Source of the DNA: JACVRW01 sp040509755
Lineage (GTDB): Bacteria > Actinomycetota > Thermoleophilia > Solirubrobacterales > Thermoleophilaceae
Direction: 5' to 3'
Length of the DNA stretch: 47,375 bases
Assembly (NCBI GenBank): GCA_040509755.1
Contig: JBEVKF010000004.1
Span: 1-47,375, forward strand
In this document: positions 1-6,597 of the stretch, one piece after another
Numbering within the stretch: the stretch's first letter is position 1
Layout of the letters: each line of letters starts with the position of its first letter
The notes under the pieces: generated by a model
The model's database searches: none
What the model saw: only the letters and a program-made list of their open reading frames with translations
What the model was told of the DNA's origin: nothing
Made by a program: the position numbers and the translations under genes

Positions 1-2
1 CG

Positions 3-302
3 ATCGCGGCTCACAGCGGCTTTCGCCTCGCGAGCGACACGGCCGACCGGGCCTGGTTTGTCGGGCCCAATGGGTCGTTCATGCTGCTGGCCGGCGAGCC
101 GACCGAGCACCTTCACATGGCCTTTGCCGCGAGCCCGGACGCAGCGGTGGACGCCTTTCACCGCGATGCCACCGAGGCGGGGTACCGCGACAACGGCTCG
201 CCCGGCGAGCGAGCGATCTACCACCCCGGCTACTACGGAGCGTTCGTGCTGGACCCGGACGCGAACAACATCGAGTTGGTCAATCACAACCGCCGTGCGT
301 AG
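3..302 (+). CDS. VOC/glyoxalase-fold protein, 5' truncated by window edge
   Basis: The open frame enters from the left edge and stops with TAG at 300-302, so only the C-terminal ~99 residues are visible. The segment with GFRLASDT near the start and the end motif FVLDPDANNIELVNH is typical of the last beta-alpha-beta-beta-beta unit of the vicinal oxygen chelate fold, where the Glu of the IELV strand is usually a metal ligand. Family members include glyoxalase I, bleomycin-resistance-like proteins and extradiol dioxygenases; the substrate cannot be read from this part. It converges on the ankyrin gene. Confidence 0.75.
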   Translation: MAAHSGFRLASDTADRAWFVGPNGSFMLLAGEPTEHLHMAFAASPDAAVDAFHRDATEAGYRDNGSPGERAIYHPGYYGAFVLDPDANNIELVNHNRRA

Positions 303-357
303 GAGGGCCGCGAGCGGCTCGGCCTGACGCCCTTCGACCTGCTCAGTCACCGGACGT

Positions 358-1467
358 CTACGAGCGGATGCGCTGCTGGATCGCCGCAGAGGTGCGAACG
401 TAGTCGCTCTGGCGCTCGCCGCCGAACACGGCCTGGTCGGCGTGGGTCACGCCGCGTTCGCACCATTCGAGCGGCGTTCCGCCGAAGGGCTCGCCGGCCT
501 CGGCGCCGGGATCCGCGCCGTGTTCGAGCAGCAGCTCCACCATGTCCGCGCGGCCGTAGTAGCTCGCCGCATGGAGGGGGGTCTCGTTGAACTCCTCGGA
601 GGTGATGTCCACGGGGAAGCCGATCTCGAGCATCAGCCGGGCCGCGTCGAGCCGGCCCCCGGCCGCGGCGTGCACGAGCACGTCGCGGTCGCCCCGCTCG
701 AGGCGCTCGAGCAGCCCGGGATTGGCGGCGAGGACGGCGTCCACGGCCGGGCGATCGGCGCATCGCAGCGCGCCGAGCAGCTCGTCGGAGGGGGAGGGGC
801 TCGCCGGGCCGAGCAGGTCGAGCAGGTCGGCACGCCCGCGCCGGACGGCCAGCGTGGCGTCGCCGAGGGCGACCGGCGCCCCGTGGGCGAGCAGCAGCTC
901 GATGTGCGCGCGGGAGCGGTCGCGAGAGAGAGCGGCCTCGATCATCCCCTGGAGCTCGGCCCACTCGCCTTCCTCCTGCGCCACACCGCGCTCCAGCAGC
1001 AGCCGCAGCCCCTCGAGGTCGTCGTAGTCCAGCATGTGCCCCAGCGCGTTGGTACCGCCAACGCGCGCGCCGGCGTCCAGCAGCAGCAGCAAGCACGTGT
1101 GGTCGCGGCTCTCGCAGGCGTGGTAGAGCGACTCGTCGTCGTCCGGCGTGGCCCCGCGCTCGAGCAGCAGCGCCGTCATGCGCGGCTCGTGGGCCACCCC
1201 CGCGGCACCGTAGAGTGCGCTGAGCGGGCCGAACTCCGGGTGCTGCCAGGACGCGTTCGGGTCGCCGCCGGCGTCGAGGAGCAACCGGGCGCAGTCGAGC
1301 AGGTCGTCGGTGCGCTCGGTCCCAAGCAGCTCGGAATGGGTCACATAGAGCAGCGGGAGCCAGGAACGCTCACCCAGCGGCCGGTCCACGAGACCCGGAT
1401 CGGCCGCGAGGGCGAGTTCGAGCTGCCGGCGGTCACCCCGCCCGAGCGCTTCGTCGAGTCCGTCCAC
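358..1467 (-). CDS. Ankyrin-repeat protein
   Basis: A 369-residue protein with degenerate ankyrin repeats through most of its length, for example ALYGAAG...MTALLLERGATPDDD, GLRLLLERGV, and near the C terminus TPLHAASYYGRADMVELLLEHGADPG. Ankyrin repeats mediate protein-protein contacts; there is no signal peptide, membrane segment or enzymatic domain, so a cytoplasmic binding role is the most that can be said. The GTG start at 1467 is supported by a TAACGT hexamer 7 nt upstream. It is divergent from the cupin gene with only 41 nt between the two starts. Confidence 0.85.
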   Translation of the reverse strand: MDGLDEALGRGDRRQLELALAADPGLVDRPLGERSWLPLLYVTHSELLGTERTDDLLDCARLLLDAGGDPNASWQHPEFGPLSALYGAAGVAHEPRMTALLLERGATPDDDESLYHACESRDHTCLLLLLDAGARVGGTNALGHMLDYDDLEGLRLLLERGVAQEEGEWAELQGMIEAALSRDRSRAHIELLLAHGAPVALGDATLAVRRGRADLLDLLGPASPSPSDELLGALRCADRPAVDAVLAANPGLLERLERGDRDVLVHAAAGGRLDAARLMLEIGFPVDITSEEFNETPLHAASYYGRADMVELLLEHGADPGAEAGEPFGGTPLEWCERGVTHADQAVFGGERQSDYVRTSAAIQQRIRS

Positions 1468-1474
1468 GAGGCGG

Positions 1475-1480
1475 ACGTTA
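1475..1480 (-). promoter_or_regulatory. -10 element, leaderless promoter of ankyrin gene
   Basis: TAACGT read on the minus strand, 7 nt before the GTG at 1467. No ribosome binding site lies in between, so transcription is inferred to begin at or next to the start codon. Confidence 0.5.
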
Positions 1481-1495
1481 CCGGCGGGCCGTAGC

Positions 1496-1501
1496 TAGCC
1501 T
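1496..1501 (+). promoter_or_regulatory. -10 element, leaderless promoter of cupin gene
   Basis: TAGCCT with 7 nt to the ATG at 1509. It sits back to back with the ankyrin promoter, so the two promoters share about 27 bp. Confidence 0.5.
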
Positions 1502-1508
1502 CCGCGCT

Positions 1509-1865
1509 ATGCCGGAGCCAATCGAGCAGCCCGTGCGCGTCGAGGCCGCGGGCGAGCCACCCAAGCTGATCGACGAGTTCGCCGGACGCGCGAGCACGGG
1601 CGAGGAGCGCGTCAGCGTGGCCCGCATGCGCTCGCCCGCCGGCTGGAGCGAGCCCGGCCAGAGACCCGAGTTCGACGAGTACACGATCGTCCTGGCCGGC
1701 GCCATGCGCGTGGAGAGCGAGGACGGCACGCTCGAGGTCGCCGCCGGACAGGGCATCCTCACGCGAGCCGGCGAGTGGGTGCGCTACTCGACGCCCGAGG
1801 GCGCCGAGTACGTGGCGGTCTGCCTGCCCGCCTTCTCGCCGGACACCGTGCACCGCGACGACTGA
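1509..1865 (+). CDS. Small cupin-domain protein
   Basis: A 118-residue single-domain protein with the profile of a cupin barrel: PEFDEYTIVLAGAMRVE corresponds to cupin motif 1 and EVAAGQGILTRAGEWVRYSTP to motif 2. The usual His-x-His metal ligands of motif 1 are not evident (PEFDEY instead), so a metal-dependent activity is uncertain; proteins of this kind can act in sugar or ethanolamine-type binding. No signal peptide. Transcribed divergently from the ankyrin gene; function not identifiable. Confidence 0.8.
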   Translation: MPEPIEQPVRVEAAGEPPKLIDEFAGRASTGEERVSVARMRSPAGWSEPGQRPEFDEYTIVLAGAMRVESEDGTLEVAAGQGILTRAGEWVRYSTPEGAEYVAVCLPAFSPDTVHRDD

Positions 1866-1916
1866 CGACTGTCACAGCCGGGGCCGGCGTCTCGTCTAAC
1901 GGGTGAACCCCGACGT

Positions 1917-1922
1917 GAGGAG
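1917..1922 (+). promoter_or_regulatory. Ribosome binding site of SDR gene
   Basis: GAGGAG, 5 nt before the ATG at 1928. It is one of the clear Shine-Dalgarno sequences in the window and supports this start. Confidence 0.7.
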
Positions 1923-1927
1923 ACACC

Positions 1928-2857
1928 ATGAAGGTCCTGGTTGCAGGTGCGACGGGCGCGCTCGGCAAGCAGCTCGTGCCTCGGCTCGCCGCCGCCGGGC
2001 ACGAGGTCACCGGAATGACCCGCAGCGAGTCGAAGCGGGACGCCCTGCGCGCGCTCGGCGCGATACCCGTCGTGGCCGACGCGCTCGAGCCTGAGGATGT
2101 TGCGCGAGCGGTGGCGCAGGCCGAGCCCGAGGCGATCGTGCATCAGCTGACGGCCCTGTCGGGCTCGCTCGACATGCGCCATTTCGATCGCGACTTCGCT
2201 CTCACCAACCGGCTGCGGACCGAGGGCACCGACCACCTGCTTGCCGCCGGCCACGCAGTGGGCGTTCGGCGCTTCGTGGCGCAGAGCTTCGCCGGCTGGC
2301 CCTACGAGCGCAGCGGCGGATCCGTCAAGACCGAGGACGACCCGCTCGATCCCGAGCCGGTCGCGGCCATGCGTCGGTCGCTCGAGGCGATCCGCCGGCT
2401 CGAGGCCTCTGTGACCGGCGCGGACTGGACCGAGGGCGTCGTGCTCCGCTACGGCGGCTTCTACGGCCCGGGCACGTCGCTCGGCACCGACGGCGAGCAC
2501 CTGGAGGCGATCCGCAGGCGCCGGTTCCCGGTCGTCGGCGACGGCGCGGGCGTGTGGTCGTTCGTGCACATCGAGGACGCCGCCGATGCGACGGTGGCGG
2601 CCGTCGAGCGCGGCACGCGCGGGATCTACAACATCGTCGACGACGAGCCCGCGCGGGTGGCCGAGTGGTTGCCCGTTGTCGCGAGCTCGCTGGGGGCAAG
2701 GCCGCCCAGGAGGGTGCCGCGCCGGCTCGGGCGCCTGCTCGCGGGCGAGGCCGTGGCGGTCATGATGACCGAGGTGCGAGGCGCGTCGAACGCCAAGGCG
2801 AAGCGCGAGCTGGGCTGGAAGCCGGGACATCCGAGCTGGCGGCAGGCGATGGCGTGA
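1928..2857 (+). CDS. Atypical SDR NAD(P)-dependent epimerase/reductase
   Basis: A 309-residue Rossmann-fold protein of the extended/atypical short-chain dehydrogenase family. The dinucleotide-binding motif GATGALG lies at residues 7-13. The region where extended SDRs carry YxxxK reads AAMRRSLEAIRRLE, so the classical catalytic pair appears to be missing, as in atypical SDRs of the NmrA/isoflavone-reductase type. It is translationally coupled to the following ECF sigma factor (TGA and GTG overlap at 2854-2857). ECF41 sigma factors are known to be encoded beside oxidoreductases, epimerases or carboxymuconolactone decarboxylases, so this is probably the sigma factor's target gene. Substrate unknown. 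Confidence 0.85.
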   Translation: MKVLVAGATGALGKQLVPRLAAAGHEVTGMTRSESKRDALRALGAIPVVADALEPEDVARAVAQAEPEAIVHQLTALSGSLDMRHFDRDFALTNRLRTEGTDHLLAAGHAVGVRRFVAQSFAGWPYERSGGSVKTEDDPLDPEPVAAMRRSLEAIRRLEASVTGADWTEGVVLRYGGFYGPGTSLGTDGEHLEAIRRRRFPVVGDGAGVWSFVHIEDAADATVAAVERGTRGIYNIVDDEPARVAEWLPVVASSLGARPPRRVPRRLGRLLAGEAVAVMMTEVRGASNAKAKRELGWKPGHPSWRQAMA

Positions 2858-3765
2858 CCGAGCTGCTCGACGAGCTCCAGCCGGCGGTCTTCGCGATCGC
2901 CTACCGCATGCTCGGCAGCGTGAGCGAGGCCGAGGACGTCGTGCAGGAGACGCTGCTGCGGGTGCACGGCGCCGTCGAGGACGGCCGGCAGATCGAGTCG
3001 CCGCGGGCGTACGCGGCGACGATCGCCACCCGCCTCGCCATCGACGAGCTGCGCTCGGCTCGCGTGCGCCGCGAGACCTATGTCGGCGAGTGGCTCCCGG
3101 AGCCGCTCGTGGCGGGCGTCGAGGACGACCCGGCGCAGCAGGCCGAGCTGGCCGAGTCGCTATCGCTCGCTTTCCTGGTCTTGCTCGAGAGCCTCTCGCC
3201 CGAACAGCGGGCGGCCTTCCTGCTGCACGACGTATTCGACTACGACTACACCGAGATCGCACGCATCGTGGGCAAGAGCGAGGCGAACACGCGCCAGCTC
3301 GCCTCGCGCGCGCGGCGCCACGTCGAGGAGCGGCGTCCGCGCTTCGAGCCGTCATCGGACAAGCGCGACGAGTTGGCCGACCGCTTCTTTGCGGCCGCGC
3401 GCGACGGAGAGCTTGCCGCGCTCGAGGCCCTGCTCGCAGAGGACGTCGAGTTGCACGGCGACGGCGGAGGCAAGGTCCCGGCGCTGGCCCGGATGCTTCG
3501 TGGCCGCAAGCGGGTGGCGCGCACGCTGGCGGCGTGGGCTCGCCAGGGACCGAGGGTGGGGGCGGCGAGCCTGCGCCGGGTCGAGATCAACGGCCTGCCG
3601 GGCGCGCTCGTGCTTGATTCGCAGGGCAGGCTGATCAGCGTAATGGCCATCCAGATTGCCGCGGGCGAGGTCCGCGCGGTCAACTCGATCGTCAATCCCG
3701 ACAAGCTCCAGCACATCGGTCCGGTCGGCGACCTGCGCGAACTGCTCGCCAAGCGCGACCGCTAG
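2854..3765 (+). CDS. ECF41-family RNA polymerase sigma factor with SnoaL-like C-terminal domain
   Basis: A 303-residue sigma factor: region 2 at about residues 5-75, region 4 at about 105-158 (DYDYTEIARIVGKSEANTRQLASRAR), then a SnoaL/NTF2-like extension from about 170 to the end. The ECF41 signature motifs are all present: WLPEP (80-84, linker), DGGGK (203-207) and NPDKL (281-285). In this group the fused domain replaces a separate anti-sigma factor and modulates activity in cis. I chose the GTG at 2854 because it overlaps the upstream SDR stop and gives the family N terminus; the longer open frame upstream lies inside the SDR gene. Expected to direct RNA polymerase to its own operon promoter. 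Confidence 0.93.
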   Translation: MTELLDELQPAVFAIAYRMLGSVSEAEDVVQETLLRVHGAVEDGRQIESPRAYAATIATRLAIDELRSARVRRETYVGEWLPEPLVAGVEDDPAQQAELAESLSLAFLVLLESLSPEQRAAFLLHDVFDYDYTEIARIVGKSEANTRQLASRARRHVEERRPRFEPSSDKRDELADRFFAAARDGELAALEALLAEDVELHGDGGGKVPALARMLRGRKRVARTLAAWARQGPRVGAASLRRVEINGLPGALVLDSQGRLISVMAIQIAAGEVRAVNSIVNPDKLQHIGPVGDLRELLAKRDR

Positions 3766-3870
3766 GCCCGGACCTGGACGAGCGGTCGAAAAGCGACCTC
3801 GGATCTTTCGACGCCGGTCCAAATACGCACCCAGTCCTCCGGCTTAGGGTGGGGCGCGGCCACCCAAGAT

Positions 3871-3876
3871 GGAGGA
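3871..3876 (+). promoter_or_regulatory. Ribosome binding site deciding the P-II-like start
   Basis: GGAGGA with 7 nt to the ATG at 3884. It favours that ATG over the in-frame ATG at 3869, which overlaps the site. Confidence 0.75.
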
Positions 3877-3883
3877 CTCGCAC

Positions 3884-4219
3884 ATGAAGATGGTTGTCGC
3901 ATACGTCGACCCTGAGCGCTTCGAGGGCATCCGAGACGATCTCGCGGAGGAAGGCTTCGGCACGCTGTCGCTCTTGAGCGCGACCGGCTCCGTCCCAGAG
4001 GCAACGCTCAGCGGAAGCTACCGCGGCGCGGCGGTCGAGGGACACACCCGGCCAAAAGCCAGGCTCGAGTGCATCGTCGGGGCCGAGTACACGGACTCCG
4101 TGGTCGACACGGTGCTCAAGAACGGGGGCGAGCGCACGTTCGTCTTTGTGCTCCCGGTCGAGCAGGCACATCCAGTCGGCAGCGTCAAGACCGAGGAAGT
4201 GGTGGCCAAGACCGGCTAG
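3884..4219 (+). CDS. P-II-like signalling protein (degenerate GlnB family)
   Basis: A 111-residue protein with the ferredoxin-like pattern of P-II: MKMVVAYVDPERFEGIRDDL at the N terminus, SYRGA around residues 45-49 where P-II carries the modifiable T-loop Tyr, and FVFVLPVEQA in the position of the P-II strand FVYPVEDA. The B-loop that binds ATP phosphates (normally TGxxGDGK) is replaced by KNGGERT, and the usual T-loop Gln region is absent. A role in binding a nucleotide or small anion is plausible, but canonical 2-oxoglutarate/ATP sensing is unlikely. It sits alone, followed at 48 nt by an EamA transporter that it might regulate (inference from position only). Confidence 0.75.
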   Translation: MKMVVAYVDPERFEGIRDDLAEEGFGTLSLLSATGSVPEATLSGSYRGAAVEGHTRPKARLECIVGAEYTDSVVDTVLKNGGERTFVFVLPVEQAHPVGSVKTEEVVAKTG

Positions 4220-4267
4220 TGGCGCCGCGAACAGCGATACGCACGGCGCGTCCGCAACACTGCGGAG

Positions 4268-5179
4268 GTGTCCCGCCCCGTCCTGCTGGCCCTCTACGGA
4301 ATGCTCGTAGTCATCTGGTCGAGCACCTGGGTGGCGATCAAGATCGGCCTGGAGGACTGCCCGGCGCTGCTCGGCGCCGGCATCCGGTTTGTGCTCGCCG
4401 GCGTGATGCTGTTGGCGCTCGCCGGCGTGCGGCGCCAGTCGCTTCGTACCGACGCCCGGCTCGCCGTCGTCCTGGCGCTGCTGCCCTTCGCGTTCGCCTA
4501 CGGCCTGGTCTATTGGGGTGAGCAGTACATCCCGTCGGGCCTGGCGGCCGTTCTGTTCGGGATCCTCCCGCTCTACACGGCGCTGCTGGGCTCTGTGCTG
4601 CTGCCCGACCAGCCGCTGCGGGCGCGCCTGGTGGTAGGCATCCTGCTCGCGATCGGCGGCCTGACGCTGGCCTTCGCGGAGAGTGCAGACGCGGGCGACC
4701 AAGAGCTGGCCCTGCTCGGCGCGGCTGCCCTCGCCCTCGCCCCGCTCGGCGCCTCGCTCGGCAACATCTCGCTCAAGCTGCGCGCGGGTGAGCTCGACGC
4801 CGTAGTGCTCAATGGATGGGGCATGCTCGGCGGCGGGCTCGCCCTGCTGGCGGCGTCGGCGCTCGGAGAGGACTGGGGCGACCTGGCCTTCACCGCCGAG
4901 GCGATCGGCTCGATCTTCTACCTGGCGCTGATCGGCTCCGCGATCCCGTTCGTGGTCCTGACCGTGCTGCTGCGCCACCTGAGCGCGCAGGCGATCTCGT
5001 TCCTGGCGATGATGCTCCCCTTCGGAGCGCTCGCGTTCGGAGCCACGCTCTATGGCGAGGACGTGACCGCGCGGGCGCTCGGTGGGGCGGTATTGGTGTC
5101 GGCCGGGCTGCTGATCGCCGAGACTTCGCGCCGGGCCGGCACCCGCGAGCGCTCCGGCGCTCCGGCCCCCTCAGGGTAG
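4268..5179 (+). CDS. EamA/DMT-family transporter
   Basis: A 303-residue polytopic membrane protein made of two EamA halves. The first starts MLVVIWSSTWVAIKIGLEDC and ends in the conserved FAYGLVYWGEQYIPSGLAAVLF; the second includes LNGWGMLGGGLALL and LAMMLPFGALAFGATLYGEDVTARALGGAVLVSAGLL. About ten helices are predicted by eye. Members export amino acids or metabolites, or take up solutes; substrate not readable. The GTG at 4268 gives a complete first helix; a later ATG at 4301 would cut into it. Confidence 0.88.
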   Translation: MSRPVLLALYGMLVVIWSSTWVAIKIGLEDCPALLGAGIRFVLAGVMLLALAGVRRQSLRTDARLAVVLALLPFAFAYGLVYWGEQYIPSGLAAVLFGILPLYTALLGSVLLPDQPLRARLVVGILLAIGGLTLAFAESADAGDQELALLGAAALALAPLGASLGNISLKLRAGELDAVVLNGWGMLGGGLALLAASALGEDWGDLAFTAEAIGSIFYLALIGSAIPFVVLTVLLRHLSAQAISFLAMMLPFGALAFGATLYGEDVTARALGGAVLVSAGLLIAETSRRAGTRERSGAPAPSG

Positions 5180-5254
5180 GCCGGGCAAGTTCAGGGGGCC
5201 GGTTAGGGGTGCTGCCCCGATGTCCGAGGGGGCTCTTGAGCGGAAGATCGCACT
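5180..5254 (+). other. Intergenic leader before the small basic ORF
   Basis: G-rich spacer after the EamA stop. A short hairpin with GGGG at 5206-5209 and CCCC at 5215-5218 (5-nt loop) is visible, with no T tract. I see no recognised riboswitch. Confidence 0.3.
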
Positions 5255-5434
5255 ATGAGCCCGCTAATCGTTACCTCGACCGCCCTCGACCGCTCGACGT
5301 ACGCGGCGACTTCGCTCGCCGGCGCTTCCTTTTACGTCGAGCCGCCGAGTGTGCCGGCGGGCCTCACTCTTAGCGACTACCGGCGGCGGCGCGCCTCTCA
5401 GACCCCGCGTCGCCGCCGGTTGCGCTTCCTCTGA
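5255..5434 (+). CDS. Small basic protein (59 aa) upstream of rplU, hypothetical
   Basis: The ATG at 5255 opens a 59-codon frame ending in TGA at 5432-5434, filling the otherwise empty gap before rplU. The product has a neutral Ser/Thr-rich N terminus (MSPLIVTSTALDRSTYAATS), a middle VPAGLTLSDYRRRRAS and an Arg-cluster tail PRRRRLRFL. A weak GGAAG lies 8 nt before the start. The sharp split between an uncharged head and a polyarginine tail, and the rplU promoter-like hexamer beginning just after its stop, suggest a real gene rather than chance. It could be a nucleic-acid-binding small protein or a leader peptide; function unknown. Confidence 0.5.
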   Translation: MSPLIVTSTALDRSTYAATSLAGASFYVEPPSVPAGLTLSDYRRRRASQTPRRRRLRFL

Positions 5435-5439
5435 ATCGC

Positions 5440-5445
5440 TACACT
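5440..5445 (+). promoter_or_regulatory. Probable -10 element for rplU
   Basis: TACACT inside CGCTACACT, the same nine bases seen upstream of rpsT on the other strand. Transcription would begin near 5452, giving a 35-40 nt leader that contains the hairpin at 5454-5473. No good -35 was found. Confidence 0.4.
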
Positions 5446-5453
5446 CGCCCCCG

Positions 5454-5483
5454 GCGCCTGAGCATCTCGGCGCTCTCTTTTTT
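5454..5483 (+). terminator. Hairpin plus T-tract immediately before rplU (attenuator-like)
   Basis: GCGCC at 5454-5458 pairs with GGCGC at 5469-5473 across a 10-nt loop, followed by TCTCTTTTTT at 5474-5483. This is the layout of an intrinsic terminator, but the stem is short and it ends 4 nt before the rplU ATG. It may be a leader attenuator, the end of the upstream transcript, or a U-rich ribosome-loading site. Confidence 0.4.
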
Positions 5484-5487
5484 AGCC

Positions 5488-5844
5488 ATGAGCTACGTCA
5501 TCGTCAGAGTGGGCGGGAAGCAATACCGCGTTGAGAAGGGCGACTCGATCGTCGTCGATCGCATGCGCGCCGGCGAGGGCGACAAGGTCGATCTCGAGCC
5601 GCTGATGTACGCCGACGGCGACAAGTCGCTGCTCGACCCGGGCGAGCTCGGCCGGATCAAGGTGAAGGCCACCGTCACCGGCCACGAGCGCGGCAAGAAG
5701 ATCCACGGGCTGAAGTTCAAGCCCAAGCGCGGCTACAAGCGCCGCTACGGTCACCGCGCGGACCTCACGCGCCTGGAGATCGCCGAGATCAAGGTCGGCG
5801 GCGCACGCTCGGCCAAGAAGCAGGAGGACGAGGATGGCTCATAA
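5488..5844 (+). CDS. rplU: 50S ribosomal protein L21
   Basis: A 118-residue L21: the N terminus SYVIVRVGGKQYRVEKGD, the middle TGHERGKKIHGLKFKPKRGYKRRYGHR, and the family end TRLEIAEIKVG, followed by a short charged tail. It binds 23S rRNA in the large subunit. No Shine-Dalgarno precedes the ATG; instead there is a T-rich tract. It overlaps rpmA by 11 nt and starts the rplU-rpmA-obg order conserved across bacteria. Confidence 0.98.
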   Translation: MSYVIVRVGGKQYRVEKGDSIVVDRMRAGEGDKVDLEPLMYADGDKSLLDPGELGRIKVKATVTGHERGKKIHGLKFKPKRGYKRRYGHRADLTRLEIAEIKVGGARSAKKQEDEDGS

Positions 5845-6091
5845 GAAGGGTCTTGGATCGAGCCGAAACGGCCGTGACTCGAACGCCCAGCGCCTCGGTG
5901 TGAAGGTGTTCGCGGGCCAGGCCGTGACCGGCGGTGAGATCATCGTGCGCCAGCGCGGCACGCGCTTCAAGCCCGGCGAGGGTGTCGGCATCGGCAAGGA
6001 CGACACGATCTTCGCCAAGCGCCCCGGTGTCGTTCAGTTCGCGTCCGGCCGCCGCGGCCGCGTCATATCCGTCGAGCCCCAGTCGGAGTAG
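5834..6091 (+). CDS. rpmA: 50S ribosomal protein L27
   Basis: An 85-residue L27 beginning MAHKKGLGSSRNGRDSNAQR, the flexible N-terminal tail that reaches the peptidyl transferase centre, followed by LGVKVFAGQAVTGGEIIVRQRGTRF and the VGIGKDDTIFA segment. The second residue is directly Ala with no cleavable leader. An AGGACGAGG ribosome binding site lies inside the end of rplU, so the two genes are translationally coupled. Confidence 0.98.
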   Translation: MAHKKGLGSSRNGRDSNAQRLGVKVFAGQAVTGGEIIVRQRGTRFKPGEGVGIGKDDTIFAKRPGVVQFASGRRGRVISVEPQSE

Positions 6092-6104
6092 CGAGCCGGC
6101 GGGC

Positions 6105-6581
6105 GTGAGGCTCTTCCTCGCGCTCGGGCTGGTCTGCCTCGCGCTACCGGTGCCCACGGCGCTTGGCGCGACGGCGAGTGTGGTGGCCCGGTTCTACGAG
6201 GATCCGACCGGCGTGGGCTGCGACGAGATGCTCGCGGGCATCTCCTGCGCGCCCATCTTCGCCGTCGTCCGCGCCGGCGACATGGACGACACAGTGACGA
6301 TCGCCGGCGACGTCGCCGCGGAGGCGCGAGGCGGCCCCGGTGCGGACGTCCTGAGCGGCGGACCCGCCGGCGACATCCTCTTCGGCGGCCCCGGGGACGA
6401 TCTCCTGGACGCCGGTGCCGGCGCGGACACCCTCCACGGCGGCAGCGGGGCCGACCGGCTCCTGGCCCGCGGCGGGAAGGACACGATCTTCGCGCGTGAC
6501 GCGCCCGCGACGACGTCCACGGCGGCCCCGGGCGCGACGAGGCACGCGTGGATCGCGGTGTCGACCGGCTGCGCAGCGTGA
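6105..6581 (+). CDS. Secreted RTX-like calcium-binding repeat protein with disrupted 3' end
   Basis: A GTG at 6105 opens a 158-residue frame: signal peptide VRLFLALGLVCLALPVPTAL (cleavage near ALGA), then nonapeptide Ca-binding repeats GGPGADVLS, GGPAGDILF, GGPGDDLLD, GAGADTLHG and GGSGADRLL. After GKDTIFARD (to about 6500) the frame turns into an unrelated Thr/Ala-rich tail. In the -1 frame from 6509 the expected family ending appears (DDVHGGPGRDEARVDR then LRSVTSLF, stop at 6593-6595), so one base seems to be missing near 6501-6508. This is either a sequencing error or a real frameshift. The gene interrupts the rplU-rpmA-obg cluster. Confidence 0.7.
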   Translation: MRLFLALGLVCLALPVPTALGATASVVARFYEDPTGVGCDEMLAGISCAPIFAVVRAGDMDDTVTIAGDVAAEARGGPGADVLSGGPAGDILFGGPGDDLLDAGAGADTLHGGSGADRLLARGGKDTIFARDAPATTSTAAPGATRHAWIAVSTGCAA

Positions 6582-6597
6582 CCTCGCTCTTCTGACC

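Noticed and set aside
3692..4978. 428-codon minus-strand open frame over the P-II-like and EamA genes
   Set aside because: Low-complexity Gln/Arg/Glu/His translation typical of the strand opposite high-GC genes; the plus strand has recognisable families.
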